Assembly (NCBI GenBank): GCA_964593555.1
Contig: CAZQIC010000004.1
Coordinates: forward strand, 29,708 to 93,707
Length of the DNA stretch: 64,000 nt
Direction of reading: 5' to 3'
Source of the DNA: CAZQIC01 sp964593555
GTDB lineage: Bacteria; Bacteroidota; Bacteroidia; JAFLBG01
Both the position numbers and the translations under genes were made by a program. This document shows, one piece after another, positions 53,235 to 63,266 of the stretch (the first letter of the stretch is position 1; every line of letters starts with the position of its first letter). The notes beneath the pieces are model-generated. The model had not been told where the DNA came from. It did no database searches and saw only the letters and a program-made list of their open reading frames with translations.

Positions 53235-53786
53235 TTAATGCGTCGTTTCTAATTCGTATTCAAAATAGTTTCCTTGGTATAAGCCACCAATAAAACCCTC
53301 CCATTCAATTTTAAGTTTTTTATTCCTTTCTGATACGTTTGCGGGAGCATCATTTTTGATCTGCTCATAATATGAATGCATTGAACAATAGAGTTGTATT
53401 TCATATAGACCTTTCTGCTTGGCCATGTTTTTTAATACAATCTCCTTTGTTTCTAAAGGAGTGTTATGGTTTAGCTGTGGAATTAATACATATGAACATT
53501 TTAGAGTGTCCTTGTTTTTAGAAATTTTATTAAAAGGATTAAAGAGCTGAAATGTGAAAACTGTCTCGTTATCCCTAGCAATAATTGTGCTGTCTTTGAT
53601 AATAAATTTATTGGGAGCTGATTGTATCTTTTGCAATGTTTGTTGAATGGTTGATAAGTCAGGATTGGTATCATGATTAGTTCCATGGACAAAATATTGT
53701 GAACTTTGCGGTGTTGGCTTTTCGTTTCTACAACTGAACAGAAAGCAAGCTGTCAAAAAAGTTAAAGAAATACACAGATGTTTCAT
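53235..53786 (-). CDS. Probable lipoprotein, unknown function
   Basis: A 183-residue protein, leader with the lipobox FLFSC. The remainder is polar, with an alpha/beta pattern and no motif I recognise. It contains ATN-type TIIARDNETVFTFQLFNPF and a C-terminal EGFIGGLYQGNYFEYELE. It starts 24 bp before the TonB receptor stop in the same direction and may share its transcript. Confidence 0.65.
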   Translation of the reverse strand: MKHLCISLTFLTACFLFSCRNEKPTPQSSQYFVHGTNHDTNPDLSTIQQTLQKIQSAPNKFIIKDSTIIARDNETVFTFQLFNPFNKISKNKDTLKCSYVLIPQLNHNTPLETKEIVLKNMAKQKGLYEIQLYCSMHSYYEQIKNDAPANVSERNKKLKIEWEGFIGGLYQGNYFEYELETTH

Positions 53787-53810
53787 GCCTGATTTTAATT
53801 GTTATTAGGA

Positions 53811-56183
53811 CTAAAACTCTATCCTATACCCTCCATAAGGGAATAGGCCCAATTGATATTCATACACCATTTCCGATTTTGAAGGATCGTATATTTGGCG
53901 CAATATATTTTTCTTGTTTAAAATATTTTCGACACTTATAAAGAATAACTGGTTAATTTTTTTCTGATTTATCTTGTAAGAAATTTTAAAATCAACTTTT
54001 GAATAATTCCTGAATTTTTGAGAGTAGGCGAGCGAATCAATATATACAGCTCTTTTTTCCTGTATGGAAGCATCAATGTCAGCTGGAGTAAAGCGTCCGC
54101 CGCCTGCCATTGTAACTTTTGCATCAAAAGCCAGGATCTTGTTTCCTTTTCCAAGAGGGATCTCAATTCCTCCAAGGGTATTTAATACATAACCATTGCT
54201 ATATCCCGTAAAACGTTCAACTCCATCACTTGAGGTATACTTAGATTCAAACACAGATAAAGTGAAAAGTGTATAATAATTTTTACTGAAAAATTTCTCT
54301 ACTGTAAGTTCAACACCATAATTTTTCCCCTTCCCTTTGTTTGTAAGACTGTCAACAAGCGGTATGCCTTCAATGTCATTGCCCACATTGATCATTGAAA
54401 AAGAAGTTTTGTAATTTTTTTCAATTGGGATATCATACAATTGTTGGTAATATGGTTCAACTTTTACACGGAAGTCCTTGCCAATATTTGCATCATATCC
54501 TGTAATAAAGTGATGTGCTCTTGAAAGATCAAGATTTCTGTTGGAATGAACGAAAGTTCCGTTGGCTTCATTTGTGGTACGGTAAAAATAGTAGATCAGC
54601 GGTTGTATCTGACTATGCATTCCATAGGAGAAATTGACAGATTGCTTTTTACTTATCTGCCATCTTATACCACCCCTGGGTTCTATTGCCCATGAATTGT
54701 TTAATAAAAAATTCTGGAGATGTATTCCATTGTTGAGTGTTAGCTTGTCCGATATTCTGTATTGCCAGTGTGCAAAACCTTGTATTAAGCCGGTATTGTT
54801 TTTCTCTTTAAGAATGTCGAAGTATTGTACATTTGTACGAGAGAAATAAGATGATTTATAATCGATCATCATATTGCTATATGTTACACCCGATTTTAAA
54901 AGATGTTTGCTGTTTATTTTATTTGTAAAAATATAATCAACGTTTAGCTGATCATCGATAGATGTATTCTTAAATACATTAAAATTTTCTTTTGTAACAG
55001 ATAGGGTGTCAATGTTTATTTTGTAATAACTTCTTGATCCTGAAATTGAAAATTTTCCGGATATTTTATTGTTAAAGAAGTAAGTGTGTGATGCTCCGAT
55101 AGTTCCCATTCCTGCTGTAAAGATCAGGTCTTCACCTTTGGATGTAAACGACCAATCCGTAGAATCTTTTTCACTATCCAATAAAGATATATTACTGTAA
55201 CCTCCAACTCCCCAAATGCTGAAAATGCCTTTTTTTTCAGTTGGTAAATTTATTTTAAAAGAAAGGTCCTGATATTTTGGGATGGCAGATACACCAAAGC
55301 TTATTCCCAATGCCTGAAAAATTTCCAGTGTTGAATACCTGTAATTCACAAGGAATGATCCGCCGTTCTTTTTATTCAGTGGTCCCTCTACACCAAATTC
55401 TAATCCGTTAAAACCAAGCTGCCCGGTGAATTCTGTTTTTTCATTGTTACCGTTTCGTAATCTTAGATCAAACACTGCCGCCATCCTGTTTCCATACTCT
55501 GCGGGAAATGCGCCTGTCAAAAAATCTGTATTACCCAATAAGTTATTGTTAAGCATACTTACCGGCCCGCCGGTTGCTCCCTGATTTGAAAAGTGATTTG
55601 GATTAGGTATTGGTAGGCCTTCCAATCGCCACAATACTCCTAGTGGAGAATTACCTCTTACAACAATATCATTGCGTACATCATTACCGGTTGCAACACC
55701 TGCGTAATTCGCGACCATTTTACTTGGATCTCCTCGGCTTCCGGCAAAACGTTCTGTTTCTTCATTCTTGAAATTACGTGCGCTATTGGTAACTAACTCA
55801 TTGTTCGCTTTTGTTTTATCTTTTTCAAAAATAATTTCCACCACTTCAGAAGAATATACTTTCTCACGCATTTCAATGGTAAGTATTACTTCTTTACCTG
55901 ATGATACTACAATGTTACTTATTGTAACATCATCGAATCCTAAAAAACTTGCTTTTATTGCGTGGCGACCAACTTTAACATTGTTGAGCCTGAATCTGCC
56001 TTCGTTATCTGTTGAAGATCCGTTAAACGTGTCATTATTAAGTAAAATAACATTTGCACCAATAAGCGGTGACTTAGAGTCGGCATCAATAACTTTTCCG
56101 CGAATTGTTTGAGTGAATGTTTGAGAGAATGCGATAGAAAAATTTAAAAGGGAGAATAGAAAAACTAAAATTTTATTTTTCAT
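53811..56183 (-). CDS. TonB-dependent receptor
   Basis: A 790-residue outer-membrane receptor. Signal peptide ends IAFSQ; carboxypeptidase-like domain about 25-105 (RGKVIDADSKSPLIGANVIL); plug about 120-240 (VVRGNSPLGVLWRLEGLPIPNPNHFSNQG split over two motifs); then a 22-strand-type barrel of aromatic-rich strands and a C-terminal Phe (YRIEF), needed for BAM recognition. Substrate unknown. Its ATG overlaps the pyrF stop by 4 bp, an unusual coupling of a receptor to a pyrimidine enzyme. Confidence 0.9.
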   Translation of the reverse strand: MKNKILVFLFSLLNFSIAFSQTFTQTIRGKVIDADSKSPLIGANVILLNNDTFNGSSTDNEGRFRLNNVKVGRHAIKASFLGFDDVTISNIVVSSGKEVILTIEMREKVYSSEVVEIIFEKDKTKANNELVTNSARNFKNEETERFAGSRGDPSKMVANYAGVATGNDVRNDIVVRGNSPLGVLWRLEGLPIPNPNHFSNQGATGGPVSMLNNNLLGNTDFLTGAFPAEYGNRMAAVFDLRLRNGNNEKTEFTGQLGFNGLEFGVEGPLNKKNGGSFLVNYRYSTLEIFQALGISFGVSAIPKYQDLSFKINLPTEKKGIFSIWGVGGYSNISLLDSEKDSTDWSFTSKGEDLIFTAGMGTIGASHTYFFNNKISGKFSISGSRSYYKINIDTLSVTKENFNVFKNTSIDDQLNVDYIFTNKINSKHLLKSGVTYSNMMIDYKSSYFSRTNVQYFDILKEKNNTGLIQGFAHWQYRISDKLTLNNGIHLQNFLLNNSWAIEPRGGIRWQISKKQSVNFSYGMHSQIQPLIYYFYRTTNEANGTFVHSNRNLDLSRAHHFITGYDANIGKDFRVKVEPYYQQLYDIPIEKNYKTSFSMINVGNDIEGIPLVDSLTNKGKGKNYGVELTVEKFFSKNYYTLFTLSVFESKYTSSDGVERFTGYSNGYVLNTLGGIEIPLGKGNKILAFDAKVTMAGGGRFTPADIDASIQEKRAVYIDSLAYSQKFRNYSKVDFKISYKINQKKINQLFFISVENILNKKNILRQIYDPSKSEMVYEYQLGLFPYGGYRIEF

Positions 56184-56998
56184 GATAATCCATCCAACAG
56201 TTTTTCCATCTCTTGCTGCACTAATTTCGCTTGCACGGCTGCTTGTATTGCAAAATCTTCTCCCTCGCTGGCATATATTATCGCCCTTGAGGAATTAACG
56301 AGTAGGCCGCATTGTTTGTTCATGCCGTATTTAGCTACTTCTGCCAGGCTTCCACCTTGTGCGCCAACACCGGGGACCAATAAAAAATTATCTGGAATTA
56401 TTTTTCTTATTTCACTAAGCATGCTTGCTTTTGTGGCACCAACTACATACATCATGTTATCTGCGTTGCCCCAGGTTTTTGAGGTATGTAAAATTTCTTC
56501 GAAAAGTTTTTTGTTATTGTGTTCTAATAATTGAAAATCAGCGGCGCTGCTATTCGAGGTTAATGCTAGTAGTACCACCCATTTGTCTTCGTAATTAAGA
56601 AAAGGTTTTACGGAATCCGCTCCCATGTAAGGTGCAACAGTAAGTGCATCAAAGTCCATTAATCCGAAAAATGCCTGCGCATACATGTCGGAAGTGTTTC
56701 CAATGTCACCTCTCTTAGCATCAGCTATGGTAAAAATACTTTTTAACTCTTTTAAATAATGGATTGTTTTTTCCAGCGATTCCCATCCAGCGCTGCCCAT
56801 ACTTTCATAAAATGCAGTATTGGGTTTATAAGAAACGCATAAATGATGAGTAGCATCAATGATCTGTTTGTTGAATTCGAAAATGGGATCACTTGATTTA
56901 TGAAGATGCCTCGGAATTTTTTTTATGTCGGGATCAAGACCAATACATAAAAAGGATTTTTTGTCCTGGATATTTTTGAAAAGTTCCTGCCTTGTCAT
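56180..56998 (-). CDS. pyrF: Orotidine-5'-phosphate decarboxylase
   Basis: A 272-residue enzyme of the last step of UMP synthesis (OMP to UMP and CO2). The family marks are LCIGLDPD, VSYKPNTAFYES, TIADAKRGDIGNTS (the catalytic Asp-Lys-Asp network) and FLLVPGVGAQGG. The long type (PyrF group 2, about 270 residues) is that found in Bacteroidetes. It follows prfA by 118 bp, an arrangement common in the phylum. Confidence 0.96.
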   Translation of the reverse strand: MTRQELFKNIQDKKSFLCIGLDPDIKKIPRHLHKSSDPIFEFNKQIIDATHHLCVSYKPNTAFYESMGSAGWESLEKTIHYLKELKSIFTIADAKRGDIGNTSDMYAQAFFGLMDFDALTVAPYMGADSVKPFLNYEDKWVVLLALTSNSSAADFQLLEHNNKKLFEEILHTSKTWGNADNMMYVVGATKASMLSEIRKIIPDNFLLVPGVGAQGGSLAEVAKYGMNKQCGLLVNSSRAIIYASEGEDFAIQAAVQAKLVQQEMEKLLDGLS

Positions 56999-57116
56999 AA
57001 CCTGAAAACAAAATTACTTATTCCCAGTGATATAATTGCAATGAGGCAAACACAAATATAAGTACTTACGCCAGCAGGCTCAAAAACGAAATGGTATCCT
57101 GAGGGTTCTCAAAGGG

Positions 57117-58190
57117 TTACAATGCCGTTCCTTCTTTTAATTTTTCGGCGTTTTCTGCAACATGTAACGCATCAATAAACTCTTGTATGTCACCATTCAT
57201 GAAGGCCGGCAAATTATGCATGCTTAATCCTATGCGGTGATCAGTTACACGGCTCTGTGGATAATTGTAGGTGCGTATTTTGGCTGATCGGTCACCTGTA
57301 GAGACCATTGTTTTTCTCTTAGAAGCAACATCACCATCTCTTTTTTTAGACTCGAGGTCATAAAGTTTGGTGCGTAACATGTTCATGGCTCGTTCCCTAT
57401 TGCCGTGCTGAGAGCGTTCCACCTGGCATGTGATTTGAATACCGCTGGGCTTATGTGTAAGCATTACTTTTGTCTCTACCTTATTTACGTTCTGTCCTCC
57501 AGCACCTCCTGAACGCGCTGTCACTATTTCCAGATCGGCGGGGTTAATAACTATTTCAAAATCTTCTACTTCAGGCAACACTACAACAGATGCCGCTGAT
57601 GTATGTACTCTTCCCTGTGTTTCTGTTTCAGGCACACGTTGTACACGGTGTACGCCCGATTCAAATTTTAATATTCCGTATGCAGTATCGCCAGTCACAT
57701 TAAAAATAACCTCTTTGTAACCACCGGCTGTGCCGTCGGAGAAATCCACTAATTCTACTTTTAACTTATTTGATTCGCAATACCTGGTGTACATGCGGTA
57801 AAGGTCGCCAACAAAAATACTTGCTTCATCACCACCGGTACCGGCTCTGAGTTCCACAATGGCATTTCTTTCGTCTTCCGGGTCCTTAGGTACAAGCAGG
57901 TTTTTGATCTCTAATTCCAGATTTTCTTTTTGTATGGATAGCTCGTCCACTTCTGTTTTTGCCATCGCACGAAAATCTTCGTCTTTTTCTTTCATCAATA
58001 CTTCTTTGGATGAAGTAATATTATCCAACACATTTCTGTAGATATGATAAGCATCGACAATTGCTTTGAGGTCTTTATATTCCTTGTTGAGTTTAGCAAA
58101 GATTTTCATATCTGCGAGGTTAGCAGGGGAGGAGAGCTGCGTTTCCACATCTTCCCATCTTTTTTTTATAGCTTCGAGCTTATCTAACAT
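57117..58190 (-). CDS. prfA: Peptide chain release factor 1
   Basis: A 357-residue class I release factor, cytosolic. The GGQ motif for peptidyl-tRNA hydrolysis is at 231-233 (RSGGAGGQNVNK). The codon-recognition tripeptide is PET (187-189), the PxT of RF1, so UAA and UAG are read. Full length, ATG start. No programmed frameshift is expected in RF1 and none is seen. Confidence 0.97.
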   Translation of the reverse strand: MLDKLEAIKKRWEDVETQLSSPANLADMKIFAKLNKEYKDLKAIVDAYHIYRNVLDNITSSKEVLMKEKDEDFRAMAKTEVDELSIQKENLELEIKNLLVPKDPEDERNAIVELRAGTGGDEASIFVGDLYRMYTRYCESNKLKVELVDFSDGTAGGYKEVIFNVTGDTAYGILKFESGVHRVQRVPETETQGRVHTSAASVVVLPEVEDFEIVINPADLEIVTARSGGAGGQNVNKVETKVMLTHKPSGIQITCQVERSQHGNRERAMNMLRTKLYDLESKKRDGDVASKRKTMVSTGDRSAKIRTYNYPQSRVTDHRIGLSMHNLPAFMNGDIQEFIDALHVAENAEKLKEGTAL

Positions 58191-58212
58191 GTATTTTAAT
58201 TATTATAAAAGA

Positions 58213-60090
58213 CTAGTACTTCACAAATTTTTCCTTTGCAATAGTCTCCGTTGCCGATTTTACAACTAAAAAATAGGTTCCGCTGGTTAAGGGCGCTGTG
58301 GAAAAGGAAAATATGTTTTGACCTTCGTCAGATTTTGTCTCTGTAAGCTGGGCAACCAACCTGCCAATATCATCATAAATGGTGAAGACAAGTATTTCGC
58401 TTTTGTCGAGGAAAAAATTTACCGATGCCGTTTCTCCAACAGGGTTAGGAAAAAAGATGACGTTTGGTTCAACAGGTGTCACAGTCCTTTGCTGCGGACT
58501 ACCAAGTTCGGCGATCCACGTGCCATATTTATTATTTGCCTGTCCAAATGTACTTGTAATCCAAACCTTTCCCGGTTCGTTAAATTTTCTTTGTGATCCG
58601 GAGTAATCTCCCCATCTGCTATTATTTCCAACAAAACTAATGTAGATATAGTTGGATCCTGATTTTACATTGAGCCTATCAGAATAATTTCCATGGTTAT
58701 CATAGTAAACAGAGGATATGCCAGCGAATACTGTTGGGGCCGTGTGACTAAAAGAAATGATAGATTCATTTTCAGGCTCGCTCAAGCCGGAATGTGTTAT
58801 GTTGGTTCCGCAGTAAGAAATATTGGGGTAGCCGTAATCTAATAATGTATCAGAAATAATATGCGCTTTGATAGTAGGTGTTCCCGAAACATTTGACATT
58901 ATACCATGATATATTCCAGCAGTACCGGTGGAAGTGTCTAAGGTGTTTTGTACAAATTGTATTTTATCATTGTGGTAATAGGCGCCAAGAATTCTTGAAT
59001 CATTCGTTTGAAGAGTCTTTCCGGCCGCCTGTCTTGCATTTGGTGGTACAAAATAGTGCATAGGGCTCATCACAACTTTTGCAGTTAATGCCGCCGCCCC
59101 ACTTTCCTGGCTATTGGTGACCTCAACTAAAAAAATGGAGTCGTTATTTGCTGCTAAGTTTCTATTGCTTACAAAATACATGTTTGGCGCTTTAATTTCA
59201 TCGCCTCCTTTGGCCGGGCATAGGTTGCGAATCTTCCTTCCATCAAATTCAATGTTACTATACATTGTTGAGGCGATGGCCTGCCCTGAGTAACCCTTAT
59301 CTTTTCCTACCTGCCAAATTAATGTTTGAGCAAAACCTGTTTGCCATGGCATTCCATTTTTAAGAAGGTTGATGGTAAGGAAAAAATCTTTCTCTGTAAT
59401 TGATACCATGGGGTAATCGCTCCATTGCGTGGTTACAAAAGGATTTCCATTAATAGAGTATAAGTTCCAAATGCCTGTTGGGTCATTTGTTTGCGAGAAC
59501 GCAACTGTTATATAAGTTGCAGCGGAAGAGAATCCATTCAAATAAACAATGATAAATCGGTCTGAAAAAGGATCGTAAAGTGCTTTGGGGTCAAATTTTT
59601 GATAGCGAGGGGTTTGAGAGATTCCAAATGTATCAAGCGAAATGGATTTTAATAACACATTTCCATTTACATCATACATATATATTATATTGTTTGTGAC
59701 AGAAACGAGTTTCCCATTGTTAGAGATTGCAACGTCGTTATCCATAGGCACTCCGCTATTCTGTAAGTTGCCTTCGAAATTTCTTTGAAGTAATGGAAGC
59801 GATGCAGGCAGCTGATTAATGGTAGTTGTTTTGTTGTAACTGTTGTTGTAATGTTTTACAGGATACTTTTTAAGAAGTTCTTCCTTGGTTTTTGCTAAAT
59901 TTTTTTGGTCGAAGCTTGGATTAGGCATCTCTAAGTGGTTCAACACAGGGCGCCACTTGGTTTCAATCTTACTTACGTCTATAACCGTTGGTTTCCCTAT
60001 CGCGATTTCGGTTTTTTTATACGAAAACTCCTGGCCATACACATGGAACATCAGGCTTAAAATAATTACAGTAAAAAAAGTGCGAAGCAT
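58213..60090 (-). CDS. Type IX secretion cargo protein, unknown activity
   Basis: A 625-residue exported protein: signal peptide ending VYGQ, a large beta-rich body (repeated segments such as DPFSDRFIIVYLNG, SIFLVEVTNSQ, DSRILGAYYHND), and a C-terminal T9SS type A sorting domain from about 545 (FFPNPVGETASVNF ... GRLVAQL ... GTYFLVVKS ... KEKFVKY). The body resembles T9SS-secreted beta-propeller proteins but no active site is seen. It would be released or attached at the cell surface. Confidence 0.85.
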   Translation of the reverse strand: MLRTFFTVIILSLMFHVYGQEFSYKKTEIAIGKPTVIDVSKIETKWRPVLNHLEMPNPSFDQKNLAKTKEELLKKYPVKHYNNSYNKTTTINQLPASLPLLQRNFEGNLQNSGVPMDNDVAISNNGKLVSVTNNIIYMYDVNGNVLLKSISLDTFGISQTPRYQKFDPKALYDPFSDRFIIVYLNGFSSAATYITVAFSQTNDPTGIWNLYSINGNPFVTTQWSDYPMVSITEKDFFLTINLLKNGMPWQTGFAQTLIWQVGKDKGYSGQAIASTMYSNIEFDGRKIRNLCPAKGGDEIKAPNMYFVSNRNLAANNDSIFLVEVTNSQESGAAALTAKVVMSPMHYFVPPNARQAAGKTLQTNDSRILGAYYHNDKIQFVQNTLDTSTGTAGIYHGIMSNVSGTPTIKAHIISDTLLDYGYPNISYCGTNITHSGLSEPENESIISFSHTAPTVFAGISSVYYDNHGNYSDRLNVKSGSNYIYISFVGNNSRWGDYSGSQRKFNEPGKVWITSTFGQANNKYGTWIAELGSPQQRTVTPVEPNVIFFPNPVGETASVNFFLDKSEILVFTIYDDIGRLVAQLTETKSDEGQNIFSFSTAPLTSGTYFLVVKSATETIAKEKFVKY

Positions 60091-60128
60091 CTTACAAAGG
60101 TACTCAAAATTGTTGTTTTTTCTGAAAA

Positions 60129-61001
60129 CTAAAAATAAAAGTCTATTACAAAGAAGGTTGCAAAAATTACACTTGCAATTCCATTGGTGGTAAAAAAAGC
60201 GAGATTAACGCGGCTCAGGTCAGAAGGTTTTACAATAAGGTGCTGATATAATAGTAGTCCGGAAAAAAGTGTGGTTCCTGTCCAGTAAAAGAAGTTAGAG
60301 GGTTGAACGAATCCGGCGTAAACCACAAGGCTGAAAGTTATCGTGTGTAATAAAGTAGAAAACAATAGTGCATTTTTTTTACCCAATAAAACAGGGATGG
60401 ATTTTAGTTGCTGTTTTTTATCAAAGTCTTCATCTTGCAATGCATAAATAATGTCAAAGCCAGCAACCCATGATAGAACAGCGAATGAATATAAAAGTGG
60501 AATTAAATTAAATTTTCCGGTAACTGCTATGTATGCTCCGATTGGTGCAAGCGAAAGACCAACACCAAGAATCAAATGACATAACCAGGTAAAACGTTTG
60601 CTTAGGCTGTATCCGAGGACAACGAGTAGCGCTACCGGTGAAAGATAAAAACAAAGCGGATTAATAAAATAGGTGCAACTGATGAATAGCAAACAGTTAA
60701 TGATCACAAATGCTAATGCATTGCCGGGTTTTATTATTCCCGATGGAATTTCCCTGATCACGGTACGGGGATTCGCCGCATCAATGTCTTTATCAATGTA
60801 ACGATTAAAGGCCATGGCTGCACTGCGTGCAAATACCATACATAAAATGACCAATAAAAATAATTGCCAGTTAAATGGTGAAGATGAATGTCCGGTACCC
60901 TGCACAAATCCTATTATCGCGAATGGCATTGCGAAAATAGTATGACTGAACTTTATTAAAGAAAGATACTTGGAAATAGAACCAATTTTGTTTTCACTCA
61001 T
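60129..61001 (-). CDS. ubiA: UbiA-family prenyltransferase (4-hydroxybenzoate type)
   Basis: A 290-residue integral membrane prenyltransferase. Asp-rich motif 1 is NRYIDKDIDAANPRT, with IPSG after it, and motif 2 is DIIYALQDEDFDK; about eight membrane segments. Transfers a polyprenyl chain to an aromatic acid. The species probably makes menaquinone, so the exact acceptor (4-hydroxybenzoate in the UbiA subgroup used by MqnP-type pathways, or other) is uncertain. ATG at 61001 is preferred to a GTG at 61016, which overlaps the subtilase stop. Confidence 0.88.
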   Translation of the reverse strand: MSENKIGSISKYLSLIKFSHTIFAMPFAIIGFVQGTGHSSSPFNWQLFLLVILCMVFARSAAMAFNRYIDKDIDAANPRTVIREIPSGIIKPGNALAFVIINCLLFISCTYFINPLCFYLSPVALLVVLGYSLSKRFTWLCHLILGVGLSLAPIGAYIAVTGKFNLIPLLYSFAVLSWVAGFDIIYALQDEDFDKKQQLKSIPVLLGKKNALLFSTLLHTITFSLVVYAGFVQPSNFFYWTGTTLFSGLLLYQHLIVKPSDLSRVNLAFFTTNGIASVIFATFFVIDFYF

Positions 61002-61009
61002 AATTTTCT

Positions 61010-63193
61010 CTACCACGTAACCATTTTTCCTGATGCCAGTATTTCGTTATTTGAAATCATGGTATAAAAATAAACTCCGTTAGGCATGTCATTCCTATTG
61101 ATGGCTATGGAGCCGATGGAATTATTTATTGGCACCAATTTTATTTTTGCTCCAATAGAATTGTAAATGATCAATTGAACATTTGTGTTTTTGTTTTCAC
61201 TGAATGAATACATTATTGTAGTAGAGTTCTGGAATGGGTTAGGGTAAACTTTTACATCTGTTTTTCTTTCAGGTGAAACATCCGTAACTCCAGAATAGCA
61301 ATTTTGTAATGCTAAAAACGCATTTGCTTTTCCGTAGCCCCAGGTATTATTTGGTAGTGCGGTTCCGGTAAAAGTATCTTGTTTAGCGCAATAGAGAATG
61401 GCATTTTTAATATCCTGGTAACTGGCAGTTGGAAAGCGCTGTAAGTAAAGTGCTGCAATTCCTGCCACAACAGGTGAAGCATTTGAAGTACCTCCATCAC
61501 GGAAATGAAGATTACCAAAAGCGACATGTGTTGTACAAACAACAGTAGGTACCACTGCGGCCATTACCCACGCAGGTCCTGATGCCATTGTGTAATTTCC
61601 TGTTGATGTAATATCCGGTTTGATTCTTAGGTCGCGTGTTGGACCTGCGCTCGAGCTGACCGAAAGTGATCCGGGGGTGATTGTTGTGTCCGTATAAATA
61701 TTGCCGACACAATTTAAATGAGTGTTCCTATTATAATAATTTCCAACTGTTATAACTTCATCAAGGCACTGAAAGCTGCTGACAATAGTCTGCATTGCAT
61801 CGGGATATTTATAATAGGCACTATCGGGAAGAACAGATGGTGGAGGAATATTATTATAAACCATGCCTGATAAATAGTTGCTGAAATTAATGTTCCAGAC
61901 ATCAAATTTCCCGATACCTGTAGTCATCAATCTCCAGTTAAACAGAGCTGAGTCAGGATGGATCTCAAAAATAAATTCATATGTACTTCCATTAAGATCT
62001 CCATAAGCATCAACAAAGCCTAATCTTTTGCCTCCGCTTTTAAGAGTGTCGGTAAGCCACATCCCAAGATTCGAAGTAATCTTTTTGAAAGGAGTATTGC
62101 CTTTAAAAAAATAATTTGGGGTTACACGGTCAGCGCCTATGGCGAACTTGATGTTTTTCAGATCGTTGGTATCTCCCCATACTTCAATTCTAATGCCGCC
62201 TCCAAGAGCAGGGTCGGGTTTAAACCAGGTGAAGTTAGTGTCCGCTGTAACTGTATATCCAAGATGGAAAGGAAGTCCGCCAAGGTTTCCCGCGGCTGCT
62301 ACCAATGATCGCCCGTTTTGCTGTGTAATAAGATTCTTAATTAACTGTGCTTCCATGTTTTTTCCGTCATGCGATCCGTAATAGTCTCCAATGCTAATAT
62401 TAATTACGCATGGCTTCCCCAATGCTTGCGCTTTTGAATAAATATAGTTTACTGCATCGGATAGCATAAAACCTGTCGGATTATTAAAATTCATTCCAAC
62501 AATAACAAGATCACTTCCCGGAGCCACACCTTTATTTACATTAGCGCCTTTCCCGTTTCCAGCAGCAACACCGGTAACGTGTGTCCCATGTCCTGTTTCA
62601 TCTCCATGTACCCCTGCCTTGCCACTGTCGATCTGTAAATTATTCCACTCTTGTCCGTAATTAAATGGCAGTGGTGTTGTTCCGCCGCTATTTAGGTTTT
62701 GATCCCATAAGTATTTCACCCTGGTTACGCTTTGTCCTCCAATACTGTCCCGAAAATCAGGATGTAAAAAATCAATTCCACTGTCGATGATTCCCATTAC
62801 TGTTCCGGAGCCGTCATAACCTTGCGGGAGTGGGGTTAAGCCGGCATGCACTTCGTTTATATTATTATTTACTCTTACAGAATCATTCATTAATTTGAGG
62901 TGAGCATTGTTCCCTTCAATACGCTGGATAGAATTACTTTGTATCAGTGTTGGAATGTTTTTCACAGGAATCTCAACTGAAGCAATATCTCCTGCATAGA
63001 ATTTTAAAATTCCATGAGCTTGCTCTGTTAGTATACGTATGGAAGCAATATTGCCTCTTATTAAAAGTGGTAGCAATTCGTTTTGTGCTCCGGGATCAGC
63101 AATTTTTCTTGCAACAACAGAATTGTATTTTATTTGGGAGTTGGCACAAAAAAATATTGATAGAAATACTATAGCGAGTATAAATTGTTTCAT
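61010..63193 (-). CDS. Subtilisin-like (S8) peptidase with T9SS sorting domain
   Basis: A 727-residue exported serine protease. Signal peptide ends ANSQ, an inhibitor-like propeptide follows (about 22-110), and the catalytic triad is clear: Asp137 (GIIDSGID), His202 (GHGTHVTG) and Ser570 (GGTSNASPVVAG), with Asn in VAAAGNLG for the oxyanion hole. A beta-rich insertion (about 320-470) interrupts the S8 fold. From about 645 a T9SS type A sorting domain (VYPNPFQNSTTIMYSF ... NGVYFYTMI). Acts at the surface or outside the cell. Confidence 0.94.
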   Translation of the reverse strand: MKQFILAIVFLSIFFCANSQIKYNSVVARKIADPGAQNELLPLLIRGNIASIRILTEQAHGILKFYAGDIASVEIPVKNIPTLIQSNSIQRIEGNNAHLKLMNDSVRVNNNINEVHAGLTPLPQGYDGSGTVMGIIDSGIDFLHPDFRDSIGGQSVTRVKYLWDQNLNSGGTTPLPFNYGQEWNNLQIDSGKAGVHGDETGHGTHVTGVAAGNGKGANVNKGVAPGSDLVIVGMNFNNPTGFMLSDAVNYIYSKAQALGKPCVINISIGDYYGSHDGKNMEAQLIKNLITQQNGRSLVAAAGNLGGLPFHLGYTVTADTNFTWFKPDPALGGGIRIEVWGDTNDLKNIKFAIGADRVTPNYFFKGNTPFKKITSNLGMWLTDTLKSGGKRLGFVDAYGDLNGSTYEFIFEIHPDSALFNWRLMTTGIGKFDVWNINFSNYLSGMVYNNIPPPSVLPDSAYYKYPDAMQTIVSSFQCLDEVITVGNYYNRNTHLNCVGNIYTDTTITPGSLSVSSSAGPTRDLRIKPDITSTGNYTMASGPAWVMAAVVPTVVCTTHVAFGNLHFRDGGTSNASPVVAGIAALYLQRFPTASYQDIKNAILYCAKQDTFTGTALPNNTWGYGKANAFLALQNCYSGVTDVSPERKTDVKVYPNPFQNSTTIMYSFSENKNTNVQLIIYNSIGAKIKLVPINNSIGSIAINRNDMPNGVYFYTMISNNEILASGKMVTW

Positions 63194-63266
63194 ATTTTAT
63201 TTATGAATTATGGGTAAAGGAAAGATCAATTTTAATAAATTTAGCAAAAAATAAACAATTCTGAAA

